64,000 nucleotides of DNA from Defluviicoccus sp. (GTDB lineage: Bacteria; Pseudomonadota; Alphaproteobacteria; MPNO01): positions 62,001 to 126,000 of the forward strand of contig JAJEHI010000171.1 of assembly GCA_022823775.1 (NCBI GenBank), in the 5' to 3' direction. This document shows positions 25,424 through 34,284 of this stretch, piece after piece; positions within the stretch are counted from its first letter, which is position 1, and every line of letters begins with the position of its first letter. The notes under the pieces are model-generated. The model ran no database searches, was not told the origin of the DNA, and saw nothing but the letters and a program-made list of their open reading frames with translations. Both the position numbers and the translations under genes were made by a program.

Positions 25424-26437
25424 ATGACGGCCAGATCGAAACTCACTGTCGCGGTCGCGGCGGCCGGCGCGGCGCTCACGGCCTGGAGCATTCCAGCGCT
25501 CGCCGCCACCGAATTACAGGCCCTGGCCTGCTTCCAGCGCAACCACGATTACGTCAACGCGCTGCATGAGCATTTCATCGAACCGCTCAACAAGGCGGGC
25601 GGGCCGGTAAGCATCAAGTACCGGGGCGGGCCGGAGGTGATCCCCTGGAAGGGCCAGGGAAGCGCCATCCAGCGCGGCCTGATCGACATGATCTACTGCC
25701 CGGGGACCTATTACTCCGGAATCCTCGCCGAGGGCCGGCTGCCCGGCGCGCACAACAAGTCGCTGGATGAGATCCGCACCAACGGCGGCTGGGACATGAT
25801 GCAGGAGGCCTGGGGCAAAGGGCTGAATTCGCGCATCCTCGCCTGGACCTTCCAGAACGGGCAGCGGTTCTACATGTATACCCGCTTCAAGCCCAAGCTC
25901 AGCAAGGAGACCGGGGTCGACCTGAAGGGCGTGAAGATGCGCTCCACCGGGCTCTACAAGGCCTTCATGCGCAGGATGGGCGCGACCCCGATCGTGATTT
26001 CGCCGAGCGACGTGTACTCGGCGTTGGAGCGCGGCGTGGTCGAGGGGCTCGCCTGGCCGTGGGGTTCGGTCAACACCTACGGATGGGGCAAGTTCCTCAA
26101 ATACCGGGTCTCGCCGCCCTTCTTCGGGGCCACCATGCTGGTGCTGGTCAACAAGAAGAAGTTCGACGCCATGTCCAGCGAGGAGCAGGCTTTCCTCGAG
26201 AAGATGGCCCGGCAATACGAGAAGACCGCCGACGAGGCGGTGATTCGGCTCGGCAAGCGCGACGACGCGGCTCTCCAGAAGGCCGGCGTGCAGTGGCTCG
26301 ATCTCGAAGGCGAATACCGCGAGGCCTATGTGCGGACGATCTACGGCGCCAAGTGGGCCGAGAACGACGCCTTGGCCGACAAGTACGTCGTCGACTACAA
26401 GACCCTGAAGTCGAAACTCTACGATCCGAACAAGTAG
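25424..26437 (+). CDS. dctP: TRAP transporter substrate-binding protein (DctP family)
   Basis: A 337-residue periplasmic binding protein. A clear signal peptide (about residues 1-27, positively charged start, hydrophobic core, IPALA cleavage region) precedes the mature protein. DctP marks include GVDLKGVKMRSTG near 165 with the Arg that holds a substrate carboxylate, SPSDVYSALERGVVEGL near 188, and the helical C-terminus. GGGAGG lies upstream of the ATG. It is divergent from dctQM across a 223-nt region. Ligand unknown; probably an organic acid. Confidence 0.92.
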   Translation: MTARSKLTVAVAAAGAALTAWSIPALAATELQALACFQRNHDYVNALHEHFIEPLNKAGGPVSIKYRGGPEVIPWKGQGSAIQRGLIDMIYCPGTYYSGILAEGRLPGAHNKSLDEIRTNGGWDMMQEAWGKGLNSRILAWTFQNGQRFYMYTRFKPKLSKETGVDLKGVKMRSTGLYKAFMRRMGATPIVISPSDVYSALERGVVEGLAWPWGSVNTYGWGKFLKYRVSPPFFGATMLVLVNKKKFDAMSSEEQAFLEKMARQYEKTADEAVIRLGKRDDAALQKAGVQWLDLEGEYREAYVRTIYGAKWAENDALADKYVVDYKTLKSKLYDPNK

Positions 26438-26463
26438 ACGCGGGGAACATCGAACGAGCGTTG

Positions 26464-26490
26464 GGCGCCGCCTCCGGGCGGCGCCTTCGT
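26464..26490 (+). terminator. Rho-independent terminator after dctP
   Basis: A perfect 9-bp stem (GGCGCCGCC at 26464-26472, TCCG loop, complement at 26477-26485) is followed by TTCGTTTC. It starts 27 nt after the dctP stop codon. It separates dctP from the convergent cupin gene. Confidence 0.75.
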
Positions 26491-26525
26491 TTCGGGCCCC
26501 TTGTCGTCGCCCGGCCGGCTGTCGC

Positions 26526-26885
26526 CTACGTCTCCCCGATATCGACGATACGGTGGGGCGAGGCGTGGACGCCGAGCGTCCTGAGGGGCGTCCCGCCGGT
26601 CACGCGGAACCCGTGGCGCTGGCCCGGCGGCAGGATCAGGGTGACGCCAGGGCGAAGCGCCACCGTGCCCTCCTCGCCCTCTGCCCAGGCCTCGCCCGTT
26701 CCTTCCAGGACGGTGATGACCTCGACATAGGGATGCGAGTGCTCCGGCGTCTCGTAGCCCGGCGGGGAGACCTGGATGCCGGTGCGGACCGGGGTCGATC
26801 CGTCCTCGTCCCCGACCAGGGTGAGGTAGGTCGCGCCGCCCGGGAATCGCTCGACGGCAACCGCCTCGTGTTCGACGACCTTCAT
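26526..26885 (-). CDS. small cupin-domain protein
   Basis: A 119-residue single-domain cupin. Motif 1 is PEHSHPYVEVITVLEGTGE near residue 47, with the two His and a Glu of a metal site; motif 2 is LPPGQRHGFR near 85 with the third His. It begins 21 nt after the MarR-type gene on the same strand, so the two probably form an operon. Function unknown; such cupins may be small dioxygenases, isomerases or ligand sensors. Confidence 0.84.
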   Translation of the reverse strand: MKVVEHEAVAVERFPGGATYLTLVGDEDGSTPVRTGIQVSPPGYETPEHSHPYVEVITVLEGTGEAWAEGEEGTVALRPGVTLILPPGQRHGFRVTGGTPLRTLGVHASPHRIVDIGET

Positions 26886-26906
26886 GTCCTGTCCTTCCGC
26901 TTGCCG

Positions 26907-27383
26907 CTATCCATCAAGGCCGGCGAGCCGTTCGAGGACGCGCATCGCCACCGGCCGTTCCGCCGCGGGAATCGGTTCCAGAATCCGCCGCTGGGCACGC
27001 TCCACGGCATCGATGGCGGATTCCATCGTTCGGCGCCCGTCCGAGGTCAGGTGAAGCGCGTTGGTGCGCCGGTCTTGAGGCTGGCGCTCGCGCCGGATCA
27101 GACCGCGCCGCCCGAGACGGCGGAGGATCTCGGTCAGAGTGCTGCGGTCGATCCCGGTCATCCTGACCAGGTCGGTCTGGCTGACGCCCGGTTTCTGGTG
27201 AACGGTGAGCAGGACGGCGAACTGGCGCGGCGTGGGGCCGTCCTCGCCCACCTCCTCGACGAAAAGGTCCACCGCGCGCTGCTGCGAACGGCGCAACAGA
27301 TGGCCTACCGCGCCCTGAAGCGCATAGCTCCCCGCGTCGATGAAAGAGTCCCCGGGAGCCTTCGGGTTGGCGGCGCCGCGCAT
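26907..27383 (-). CDS. MarR-family transcriptional regulator
   Basis: A winged-helix regulator of 158 residues if it starts at 27383. The DNA-binding core is TPRQFAVLLTVHQKPGVSQTDLVRMTGIDRST (in pieces, residues ~52-83) followed by the wing RRERQPQDRRTNALHLT near 98. MarR proteins bind palindromes as dimers and usually release DNA on binding a phenolic or similar ligand. The ATG at 27383 has GGGA upstream; the ATG at 27395 has no ribosome site, and 27443 lies upstream of the likely promoter. It is divergent from the LLM oxidoreductase, which it probably controls. Confidence 0.85.
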   Translation of the reverse strand: MRGAANPKAPGDSFIDAGSYALQGAVGHLLRRSQQRAVDLFVEEVGEDGPTPRQFAVLLTVHQKPGVSQTDLVRMTGIDRSTLTEILRRLGRRGLIRRERQPQDRRTNALHLTSDGRRTMESAIDAVERAQRRILEPIPAAERPVAMRVLERLAGLDG

Positions 27384-27396
27384 GCTCGATCCCATA

Positions 27397-27416
27397 TTAA
27401 TCTGTACACGGATTAA
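27397..27416. promoter_or_regulatory. palindromic operator candidate for the MarR regulator
   Basis: TTAATC (27397-27402) and GATTAA (27411-27416) flank an 8-bp spacer; 8 of 10 base pairs are symmetric. The site overlaps the -10 element of the marR promoter and lies about 60 nt before the LLM gene start, as expected for a MarR site that represses both directions. The AT-rich arms are conspicuous in this GC-rich DNA. Confidence 0.65.
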
Positions 27417-27440
27417 AATCTCCGATAGAGTGGATGTCAA
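27412..27440 (-). promoter_or_regulatory. sigma70-type promoter of the marR gene
   Basis: On the minus strand a perfect TTGACA (27440-27435) is 17 bp from TTTAAT (27417-27412). Transcription would start near 27405, inside the palindrome, leaving a leader of about 22 nt before the ATG at 27383. The overlap predicts autorepression. Confidence 0.65.
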
Positions 27441-27472
27441 CATCGGCGGCGAATTGGAGCGGAGCGGCGATC

Positions 27473-28546
27473 ATGGAATTCGGGATGCAGTTCTTTCCGT
27501 GCGTGGGCCCGGATCAGCGTCCGGCGGACGCGTATTTCGAAGACTGCCTCAAGCTGTGCGAGCTGTGCGACGAGTACGGCTACACCCACATCAGGACGGT
27601 CGAGCACTACTTCCACCCCTACGGGGGATACAGCCCCAACCCGATCGTTTTTCTCGCCGCCGCCTCGCAGCGTACCAGGACCGCGCGCATGGTGACGGGC
27701 GCGGTCCTGCCGGTGTTCAACAACCCGCTCAAACTCGCCGGCGAGATCGGCATGCTCGATGCGATCTCGGGCGGACGGCTGGAGGTCGGCTTCGCGCGCG
27801 CCTTCCTGCCGCACGAATATCAGCGCTTCGGTATTTCCCTCGACGAGTCCGTCGTCCGCTTCGACGAGGGGATGGCGCAGGTCCGGCGTCTGCTGGAGGA
27901 GGAGAACGTCACCGAGAAGGGGCAGTTCCACAGCTTCGAGGACGTCACCTCCCTGCCCCGCCCGACCCAGAAGCCGCGCCCGAAATTCTGGACGGCCGCC
28001 TTCACCACCCCGCAATCTTTCGAGAAAGCCGGACGGCAGGGCAACTGGATCATGGCGATCCCGATCGGCGGCGCGGCGATGCGCGAACTCTGCGACATCT
28101 ACCGCGAGGCCTGGGACAAGGCGGGCCACAAGGGCAAGGGCCGGGTGATGCTCGCCTTCCACATGTACTGCCACGAGGACGCGGGCGAAGCCGCGAAGAT
28201 CGCGCGCGGCCCGCTCAACCGTTATCTCGCCTCGCTGGTCGACGCGGCGTCGGACTGGATCAGCGGCACCTCTTCCGCCGACTATAAGGGCTACGATAAG
28301 ATGATCGACGCCCTGAAGCGGGAGAACTTCGAATCCCAGGTCGAGAAGGGCGCGGCCTGGGTCGGCACACCAAGCCAGCTGGTGGACCGGATCGGCGCCT
28401 ACGCGGAAATGGTCGGCGGGATCGACGACGCCTCGCTCCAGGTCAATTTCCACGACATGAGCCTGGACCAAGCCGAACGTTCCGTCCGCCTGTTCGGCGA
28501 GCAGGTCATGCCGCATTTCGGCGACGCACGGGCGGCGGCCGAGTAG
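27473..28546 (+). CDS. LLM-class flavin-dependent oxidoreductase (luciferase-like)
   Basis: A 357-residue luciferase-like monooxygenase. Features of the TIM-barrel family are the N-terminal MEFGMQFFPCVGPD, VEHYFHPYGGYSPNP near residue 44, TGAVLPVFNNPLKLAGEIGMLD near 73 and SGGRLEVGFARAFLP near 97. These enzymes use reduced FMN, supplied by a separate reductase or F420, to oxygenate small molecules. The ATG at 27473 has two GGAG sites upstream; the longer start at 27434 does not. It is the only gene between the MarR site and a strong terminator, so it is the prime regulatory target. Confidence 0.88.
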   Translation: MEFGMQFFPCVGPDQRPADAYFEDCLKLCELCDEYGYTHIRTVEHYFHPYGGYSPNPIVFLAAASQRTRTARMVTGAVLPVFNNPLKLAGEIGMLDAISGGRLEVGFARAFLPHEYQRFGISLDESVVRFDEGMAQVRRLLEEENVTEKGQFHSFEDVTSLPRPTQKPRPKFWTAAFTTPQSFEKAGRQGNWIMAIPIGGAAMRELCDIYREAWDKAGHKGKGRVMLAFHMYCHEDAGEAAKIARGPLNRYLASLVDAASDWISGTSSADYKGYDKMIDALKRENFESQVEKGAAWVGTPSQLVDRIGAYAEMVGGIDDASLQVNFHDMSLDQAERSVRLFGEQVMPHFGDARAAAE

Positions 28547-28586
28547 GCCGACCCCGACCCGAACCGTTCGGACCGCAACCCCTTCA

Positions 28587-28618
28587 GCGCCGCGCGTTCG
28601 ATCGCGCGGCGCTTTTCT
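28587..28618 (+). terminator. Rho-independent terminator after the LLM oxidoreductase gene
   Basis: A perfect 10-bp GC stem (28587-28596 with 28603-28612, loop TTCGAT) is followed by TTTTCT. It sits 41 nt after the stop codon and 23 nt before the next start, so the amidohydrolase downstream likely needs its own promoter or limited read-through. Confidence 0.8.
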
Positions 28619-28640
28619 GTCCGGGAGGAAGGAACGACCC

Positions 28641-29591
28641 ATGGAAGCCCACCGGATCGACGTGCACCACCACATCCTCCCGCCCGACTATGTCGCGGCC
28701 GTGGGCGACGACCGTATCGGACCGCTGATCCTTGCCGGACGAACGCCGGAATGGACGCCGGCGATGTCGGTCGAGGCGATGGACCGCCATGGCATCGCCA
28801 CCGCCGTGACCTCGATCTCCGCGCCGGGGCTGTGGTTCGGCGACGACGAGGAATCGGTCCGCCTCGCCCGGCTGTGCAACGAGTATGCCGCCGCCATACG
28901 AAGCGACCATCCAGGCCGCTTCGGCCTATTCGCGAGCCTGCCGCTGCCCGATGTCGAGGCGAGCCTCGCCGAGATCGAGTACGCGCTGGATACCCTTGAC
29001 GCGGACGGGATCGGGCTGCTGACGAGCTACGGGGACCGCTATCCCGGCGATCCGGCGTTCGCACCGGTGTTCGACGAGCTCGACCGGCGCGGAGCCGTGG
29101 TCTATTTCCACCCGACGAACGCGCCATGCAGCCAGTGCCTGCCGGAGATCCCGGCGGCGACGCTCGACTTCCCGTTCGACACCACGCGGGCAGTCGTGAG
29201 TCTGCTCTATTCGGGAACCTTCGCGCGCTGCCGGAACATCCGCTTCGTCTTTTCCCATGCCGGCGGGACAGTGCCTTTCCTGGCGGAGCGCATCGCCCGG
29301 CTCGGCGCCCGGCCGGGCTTCAAGGAAATGGTGCCCAACGGCGTTCTGCCGGAACTGGAACGGCTCTACTACGACACCGCGCTCTCGGCCAACCGGCTCG
29401 CCTTCCGCAGCCTTCTGGAGCTGGTGACGCCCGACAAGGTGCTGTTCGGCAGCGATTATCCGTTCGCGCCGGAGGCCACGATGGCCGCGACGGTCAAGGG
29501 GCTGATCGAACTGGGCCTCGAACCGGACGTGCTGCGGGGCATCGAGCGCGACAACGCGCTCGCCCTGTTCCCCGGCATCACGGCAGGATGA
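28641..29591 (+). CDS. amidohydrolase family protein (ACMSD / decarboxylase type)
   Basis: A 316-residue metal-dependent TIM-barrel hydrolase. The metal ligands are visible as DVHHH at residues 7-11, VVYFHPT near 155, FVFSHAGG near 208 and FGSDYPFAP near 275. This set and spacing match 2-amino-3-carboxymuconate-6-semialdehyde decarboxylase, gamma-resorcylate decarboxylase and 6-methylsalicylate decarboxylase, which remove CO2 without a redox cofactor. GGGAGGAAGGA precedes the ATG. Its end overlaps the convergent quinone oxidoreductase gene by 14 nt. Substrate not determinable. Confidence 0.87.
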   Translation: MEAHRIDVHHHILPPDYVAAVGDDRIGPLILAGRTPEWTPAMSVEAMDRHGIATAVTSISAPGLWFGDDEESVRLARLCNEYAAAIRSDHPGRFGLFASLPLPDVEASLAEIEYALDTLDADGIGLLTSYGDRYPGDPAFAPVFDELDRRGAVVYFHPTNAPCSQCLPEIPAATLDFPFDTTRAVVSLLYSGTFARCRNIRFVFSHAGGTVPFLAERIARLGARPGFKEMVPNGVLPELERLYYDTALSANRLAFRSLLELVTPDKVLFGSDYPFAPEATMAATVKGLIELGLEPDVLRGIERDNALALFPGITAG

Positions 29592-30555
29592 CGATCTTTC
29601 CGAAGAAGCCGCGCTCTTCCATCAAACGTTCCGCCGTGCCGGTCTCCGACAGCGGAAAGGTATGGCTCACCACCGGCGCCAGGCGGCCTCCGGCGACATA
29701 TTCGACCGAACGCTCGACATCTTCCTGCGAATAGCTGTTCGAACCCAGCACGTCGAGCTCGCGGACCCAGATATAGCGCAGGTCCGTGGCGGGGTCGTGA
29801 CCCGCCGTGGCGCCGCAGGTAAGCACCCGCCCGCCACGCTTCGCGGTCCTGAGGCAGGGCGCCCAGGTATCGCCGCCGGTAAAGTTGACCACGACGTCGC
29901 ACCCCTTCTTGCCGGAGGCGAGCCAGGCGGCCTTCGAGAAATCCTCTTCCGAGTAGTCGATGACGCGATCGGCGCCGAGGGCCGTCAGGCGCTCGCATTT
30001 CTCCGCCGAGCCTGCCGCGGCGATCACCGTCGCTCCGGTCATTTTGCCGAACTGGAGGCAGGCCATTCCAACGCCGCCGCTCGCTCCCAGCACCAGCATG
30101 GTCTCGCCCGCCGCGAGCCTTCCCCGCGTATAGAGCATGCGATGCGCGGTGCCGTAGGCGATGGGGATCGCCGCCGCGGTCTCGAAGGACAAATCGTCGG
30201 GCAGGCGGACCAGATTCTCGGCGGGCACGATGACGAATTCGGCAAGCCCGCCCGGGATCTCCTCGCCCATCATGCCGCCGTCGGTCTGCGGGTTCATGGT
30301 CACGCGCTCACCGGGCGACCAGCCTTCGACTCCCGACCCGAGCGCATCGACCGTGCCGGCCACGTCGCCGCCGGAGATGAACGGCATCGGCACCGGGAAC
30401 CCCGGCATCCCCCGCCGCACGAAAATGTCGAGATGGTTGAGCCCGCAGGCCTTCACCGCCACGCGGACCTCGCCCGGACCCGGTTCGGGGTCGGGCCAGT
30501 CGCGGTAGACGATGTTCTCGATCGCGCCCTGTCGTTCGATGACCGCCGCTTTCAA
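29578..30555 (-). CDS. NAD(P)-dependent quinone oxidoreductase-like MDR protein
   Basis: A 325-residue medium-chain dehydrogenase/reductase. The N-terminal GroES-like part includes PGPGEVRVAVKACGLNHLD near residue 25 and ISGGDVAGTVDALG near 60; the cofactor loop is LGASGGVGMACLQFG near 150. The four-Cys structural zinc lobe is absent, so it is closer to quinone oxidoreductase or enoyl reductase than to alcohol dehydrogenase. The start is a TTG at 30555 with GGGAGGAA upstream; an ATG two codons earlier runs straight into a stop. It follows the amidohydrolase at 30567 closely. Confidence 0.86.
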   Translation of the reverse strand: MKAAVIERQGAIENIVYRDWPDPEPGPGEVRVAVKACGLNHLDIFVRRGMPGFPVPMPFISGGDVAGTVDALGSGVEGWSPGERVTMNPQTDGGMMGEEIPGGLAEFVIVPAENLVRLPDDLSFETAAAIPIAYGTAHRMLYTRGRLAAGETMLVLGASGGVGMACLQFGKMTGATVIAAAGSAEKCERLTALGADRVIDYSEEDFSKAAWLASGKKGCDVVVNFTGGDTWAPCLRTAKRGGRVLTCGATAGHDPATDLRYIWVRELDVLGSNSYSQEDVERSVEYVAGGRLAPVVSHTFPLSETGTAERLMEERGFFGKIVILP

Positions 30556-30566
30556 CGCATTCCTCC

Positions 30567-32081
30567 CTAACGCCCGCCGTCGTCGACGAAACGATTGATA
30601 CCGACATCCTCCCGCCAGCCGCGCCGCCATGCTTCGAGCAGCGGCTCGCGCATCTTCGCGTTGCGTGCGGCCACCGCTTCGATGTCGGCGCGCAAACCGG
30701 GCATGACGGCCTCGACCTCGGCCCTGAGCGCCGCCTCGTCGACGAAGGTCAGCCGCCGGTTCTCCAGCACGATCCGGCCGTCGACGACGACCGTCTCGAC
30801 GCTTTCCCCGCTCTCCGCGAACACGGTCTGGCGGGCCGCGCTGTTGAACGGGACGTATTGCGGCGCGGACAGGTCGATCACCGAAAGGTCGGCCTTCATG
30901 CCGGGACGGATCGCGCCGATTTCTCCGTCGAGCCCAAGCACGCGGGCGCCGCCGAGCGTGGCGCAGGCGATGGTGTCCGCGGCGGTCGGCGGGCCGGGTT
31001 CCGGATTGGTCACCGCGGCGAGCCCCGCGAACGCCTTCATCGCATGGAACATGTTCTGGGAATCGCCGCAGGAGCAGTTGTCGCAGCCGATCGCGGTCGG
31101 CACCCCGGCATCGAGATAGCCGCGGATCGGCGGCACGCCGGACCGGGTCTTCAGGTTGCCCACGGGGTTGAGGATCACGTTGGTGCCGGTCTCGGCCAGG
31201 ATCCCGATCTCGTCGGGGCGCATCCAGACGCTGTGCGCGAGCCCGACATTGGCGCCCAGCAGCCCGGTGGAGCGCAGATACTTGACCTGCGAGCCGTCGT
31301 GCTCGGGCATGAACATGCGCCCTGCGACGGCCATGCTTCGCGACTCGTAGATATGGGTGATGACCGGCAGATCGAACTCGGCGGAAAGCCCCGCCAGCCC
31401 CTCGAGCAGCGCCGGCGTGCAGAACTCGGGGCTGGTCGGGGCAAGCGCCCAGCGAAAGCGCGGCGACGCGTCGCGATAGTCGAGATAGCGGCCGCGGACA
31501 TGCTCAAGCGGATCGAAACCGCCGGGCTCGACCGAGGCGCCGAGAAAGCGGCGATACTCTTCCGGCACCACGTCCTTCCAGAACGGGACCCGCTCGATCC
31601 CGGGGATGTCTCCGACCTGGAGGGAGAAAGTGCAGCGGATGCCGATCTCCTCATAGGCCGCTACGACGGTTTCGAGATGTTCCGGATCGAACGGGAAGAG
31701 CGTCAGCATGTCCTGGACGGTCGTCATTCCCGACCGCAGGCATTCGGCCGCGCCCAGCAGCGTCCGGGCCCGCACTTCGGCGGTCGAACGCTTCGGATAC
31801 GCGGGTGGCAGGGCACCCAGAACCCAGAGCTCCAGCGGCAGGGTCTCGAAACAGCCCTTCAGCAGCACGTCGTGCGAATGGTAGTGCGCGTTGACGAAAC
31901 CCGGCATGACGAGCTTGCCCGAGGCGTCGATCGTCCTTTCCGCCGGTCCGAGCGCGGGTCCGACACGGGCGATCCGGTCGCCCTCGACCAGCACGTCGGC
32001 GACCGGAGGAAGATCGGTGTCTCCGCCGTGGTCGTAGACCCGGCCGCCCCGGATCAGGATGCTGGACGTTGCGTCCGCCAT
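30567..32081 (-). CDS. amidohydrolase of the TrzA/AtzA/MTA-SAH deaminase type
   Basis: A 504-residue member of the amidohydrolase superfamily. Metal-site motifs are GFVNAHYHSHDVLLKG near residue 65, PVITHIYESRSMA near 235, GLAHSVWM near 275 and IGCDNCSCGDSQNMF near 335, where the Asp ligand sits in an unusually Cys-rich loop. Relatives deaminate or dechlorinate purines and s-triazines, or remove ammonia from methylthioadenosine. I chose the ATG at 32081; a GTG at 32108 is possible. It lies 11 nt upstream of the quinone oxidoreductase gene. The true substrate is open. Confidence 0.84.
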   Translation of the reverse strand: MADATSSILIRGGRVYDHGGDTDLPPVADVLVEGDRIARVGPALGPAERTIDASGKLVMPGFVNAHYHSHDVLLKGCFETLPLELWVLGALPPAYPKRSTAEVRARTLLGAAECLRSGMTTVQDMLTLFPFDPEHLETVVAAYEEIGIRCTFSLQVGDIPGIERVPFWKDVVPEEYRRFLGASVEPGGFDPLEHVRGRYLDYRDASPRFRWALAPTSPEFCTPALLEGLAGLSAEFDLPVITHIYESRSMAVAGRMFMPEHDGSQVKYLRSTGLLGANVGLAHSVWMRPDEIGILAETGTNVILNPVGNLKTRSGVPPIRGYLDAGVPTAIGCDNCSCGDSQNMFHAMKAFAGLAAVTNPEPGPPTAADTIACATLGGARVLGLDGEIGAIRPGMKADLSVIDLSAPQYVPFNSAARQTVFAESGESVETVVVDGRIVLENRRLTFVDEAALRAEVEAVMPGLRADIEAVAARNAKMREPLLEAWRRGWREDVGINRFVDDGGR

Positions 32082-32143
32082 TCGCGCCCCCGCTCTGGAT
32101 GGGATCACTATAGCGCGACGCCCCCGGACGGTAAGCTGGCGCC

Positions 32144-33337
32144 ATGAGCCCGGCCGCCGTTCAAGTCGTGCGCGCGCTCGCCGCCACGCTTGCGGTGCAG
32201 GCGATGGTTACCATGGCGACGCTGACCGTGCCGGTCTTCGCCCCCGAGGCGGCGGGCGACATCGGGCTCGACGCCGCTAACATCGGGATTTTTGCGTCCC
32301 TGGTCTATTCGGGCGCGATGACCGCCTCGCTGCTGAGCGGGGGCATCGTGCCGCACTACGGCCCGATCCGCATGAGCCAGGCGGGACTCTTGATCTCCAT
32401 CGCGGCGCTCGCGCTGATTACGACCGCCTGGTGGCCGGTACTCGCCGTCGCGGGGTTCCTGCTCGGCGTGGGGCTGGGACCGGCGACCCCCGGAAGCTCC
32501 CACATCCTTGCCCGGCACACGCCGGCGCGGTTCTCCTCGCTGGTGTTCTCCATCAAGCAGACCGGCGTGCCGCTCGGCGGGATGCTCGCGGGCGCCCTGG
32601 TGCCCCTGTTCGTCATCGAGTTCGGCTGGCGGGGCGCGTCCTGGGCGGTGGCCGCGATGTGCTTCTTCTGCATCCTCGCGATTCATCCGACGCGGCGGCA
32701 TTTCGACATCGAGCTGAGACGAGACGCACAGGGTTTTCGCGGCAGCGTCGTCGCCCCGCTCCGGCTGGTGCTCGGGCATCCCGTGCTGCGGCGGCTCTGC
32801 TTCGCCTCGTTCTTCTTCGCCGCGATCCAGCAATGCTTCAGTGTGTTCCTCGTAACCTATCTCGTGAACGGTCTCGGCATGGGATTCGTCAAGGCGGGGC
32901 TGACGCTTTCCATAGCGCAACTCTCGGGAATCGTAGGACGCATCGTCTGGGGCGGGCTCTCGGACTGGATCGGTCGGCCGCAGCCGGTGCTGGGCGCGCT
33001 GGGCGTTGCCATGGGCATCTCGGGATTCGTCGCGGCGTGGTTCACGCCCGACTGGCCCTACTGGGCGGTCGTCGGCGTCTGCATCGTGCTGGGCGCGACG
33101 GGGGTCGGGTGGAACGGGGTGTTCCTCTCGCAGGTCGCCCGCATCGCGCCGGGCGACCGGGCAAGCCAGGCGACGGGCGGAGCTTTGTTCATCACCTTCT
33201 TCGGGGTCGTCACGGCGCCGCCGATTTTCGGCGGGATCGCCGCGCTGACCGGATCCTTCGGCCACGGTTTCATCGTCTTCGCCGCGCTCGCCCTGGTATC
33301 GGGCGTCGCGGTCCTGCGGGGCCGTCCCGTTACTTGA
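32144..33337 (+). CDS. MFS transporter
   Basis: A 397-residue major facilitator with about twelve hydrophobic helices. The loop after helix 2-3 (GPIRMSQAGLL) and the central charged loop near residue 180-195 separating two six-helix halves are typical; GRIVWGGLSDWIGRPQ near 265 is the second-half equivalent of the MFS loop 2-3 motif. It resembles CynX/oxalate-formate type permeases. It is divergent from the TrzA-type amidohydrolase with 62 nt between them, which fits uptake of that enzyme's substrate. Confidence 0.87.
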   Translation: MSPAAVQVVRALAATLAVQAMVTMATLTVPVFAPEAAGDIGLDAANIGIFASLVYSGAMTASLLSGGIVPHYGPIRMSQAGLLISIAALALITTAWWPVLAVAGFLLGVGLGPATPGSSHILARHTPARFSSLVFSIKQTGVPLGGMLAGALVPLFVIEFGWRGASWAVAAMCFFCILAIHPTRRHFDIELRRDAQGFRGSVVAPLRLVLGHPVLRRLCFASFFFAAIQQCFSVFLVTYLVNGLGMGFVKAGLTLSIAQLSGIVGRIVWGGLSDWIGRPQPVLGALGVAMGISGFVAAWFTPDWPYWAVVGVCIVLGATGVGWNGVFLSQVARIAPGDRASQATGGALFITFFGVVTAPPIFGGIAALTGSFGHGFIVFAALALVSGVAVLRGRPVT

Positions 33338-33402
33338 AGGCCGCGGACCATGCCGCATAGGGTGTCGGCGTTCGACCGCGGGTCGCCGCGAAAGGAAGAA
33401 AC

Positions 33403-34284
33403 ATGAAGATCGGGTTCATAGGCCTCGGACGCATGGGGCAGGGCATGGCGCGGCGGCTGCTCAAGGCCGGGCACGAGGTTACGGGATACAACCGGACCTA
33501 CGAGAAGGCGGCCGCGCTCACCCCGGCGGGAGCGGAGGTCGTGCGCAGCATCGCGGACGCCGCCTCCGGCCGCGAGGTAACGATCACCATGCTCGGATCG
33601 GACGACGATCTGGCTCAGGTCATGGACGGAACGGACGGGCTGGTCGCGGCGATGCCGGGCGGCGCGATCCATCTCGGAATGGGCACCCATAGCGTCGCCA
33701 TGAGCCGCAGGGCCGCGGCCGTGCACGCGGATGCGGGCCAGATCTATGTCGCCGCCCCCGTGCTTGGCCGCCCCGACGCCGCCGCGGCGGGGCAGCTCGG
33801 CATCCTCACCGGCGGGCCGCGCGAGGCGATTGAGACCTGCCGGCCGCTGTTCGAGGCGATGGGCCGGCGCTCGTTCGATGCGGGAGAGGCGCCGGAAGCC
33901 GCAGCCTCCATGAAGCTCGCCAACAATTTCGTGCTGGGCTGCGCAATCGAGACGATGGGCGAGGCGTTCTCGCTCGTGCGACGCTACGGCGTCGATCCGG
34001 AAACCCTGTACGACATGCTGACCGACGGAATATTCGACTGCACCGGCTACAGGGTCTATGGCGACATCATCGCCAAGGAGGATTGGGACCGGGTCGGAAT
34101 GACGGCTTCGCTGGGCCTCAAGGACGCGAACCTCGCGCTCGCGGCCGCGGAGGCGGCGGGGGTGCCGCTGCCGTCGGCGAACGTCTGGCGCGACCGGCTG
34201 ATCGGGGCCATCGCGCATGGGGACGGCGAACGCGACTGGGCGGTCGTCGCGCGCGATCAGGCGCGCGCAAGCGGGCTCGAATAG
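33403..34284 (+). CDS. NAD(P)-dependent oxidoreductase of the 3-hydroxyisobutyrate dehydrogenase family
   Basis: A 293-residue beta-hydroxyacid dehydrogenase. The Rossmann motif GFIGLGRMGQGMA is at residues 4-16, the substrate-side APVLGRPDAAAAGQL near 123 replaces the usual GPVSGG loop, and the catalytic Lys is in ASMKLANNFVLG near 170. AAAGGAAG precedes the ATG. Substrate could be 3-hydroxyisobutyrate, tartronate semialdehyde or a succinate semialdehyde-type compound, or it may be an imine reductase relative. It stands just before the seven-gene operon but 89 nt separate them. Confidence 0.87.
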   Translation: MKIGFIGLGRMGQGMARRLLKAGHEVTGYNRTYEKAAALTPAGAEVVRSIADAASGREVTITMLGSDDDLAQVMDGTDGLVAAMPGGAIHLGMGTHSVAMSRRAAAVHADAGQIYVAAPVLGRPDAAAAGQLGILTGGPREAIETCRPLFEAMGRRSFDAGEAPEAAASMKLANNFVLGCAIETMGEAFSLVRRYGVDPETLYDMLTDGIFDCTGYRVYGDIIAKEDWDRVGMTASLGLKDANLALAAAEAAGVPLPSANVWRDRLIGAIAHGDGERDWAVVARDQARASGLE

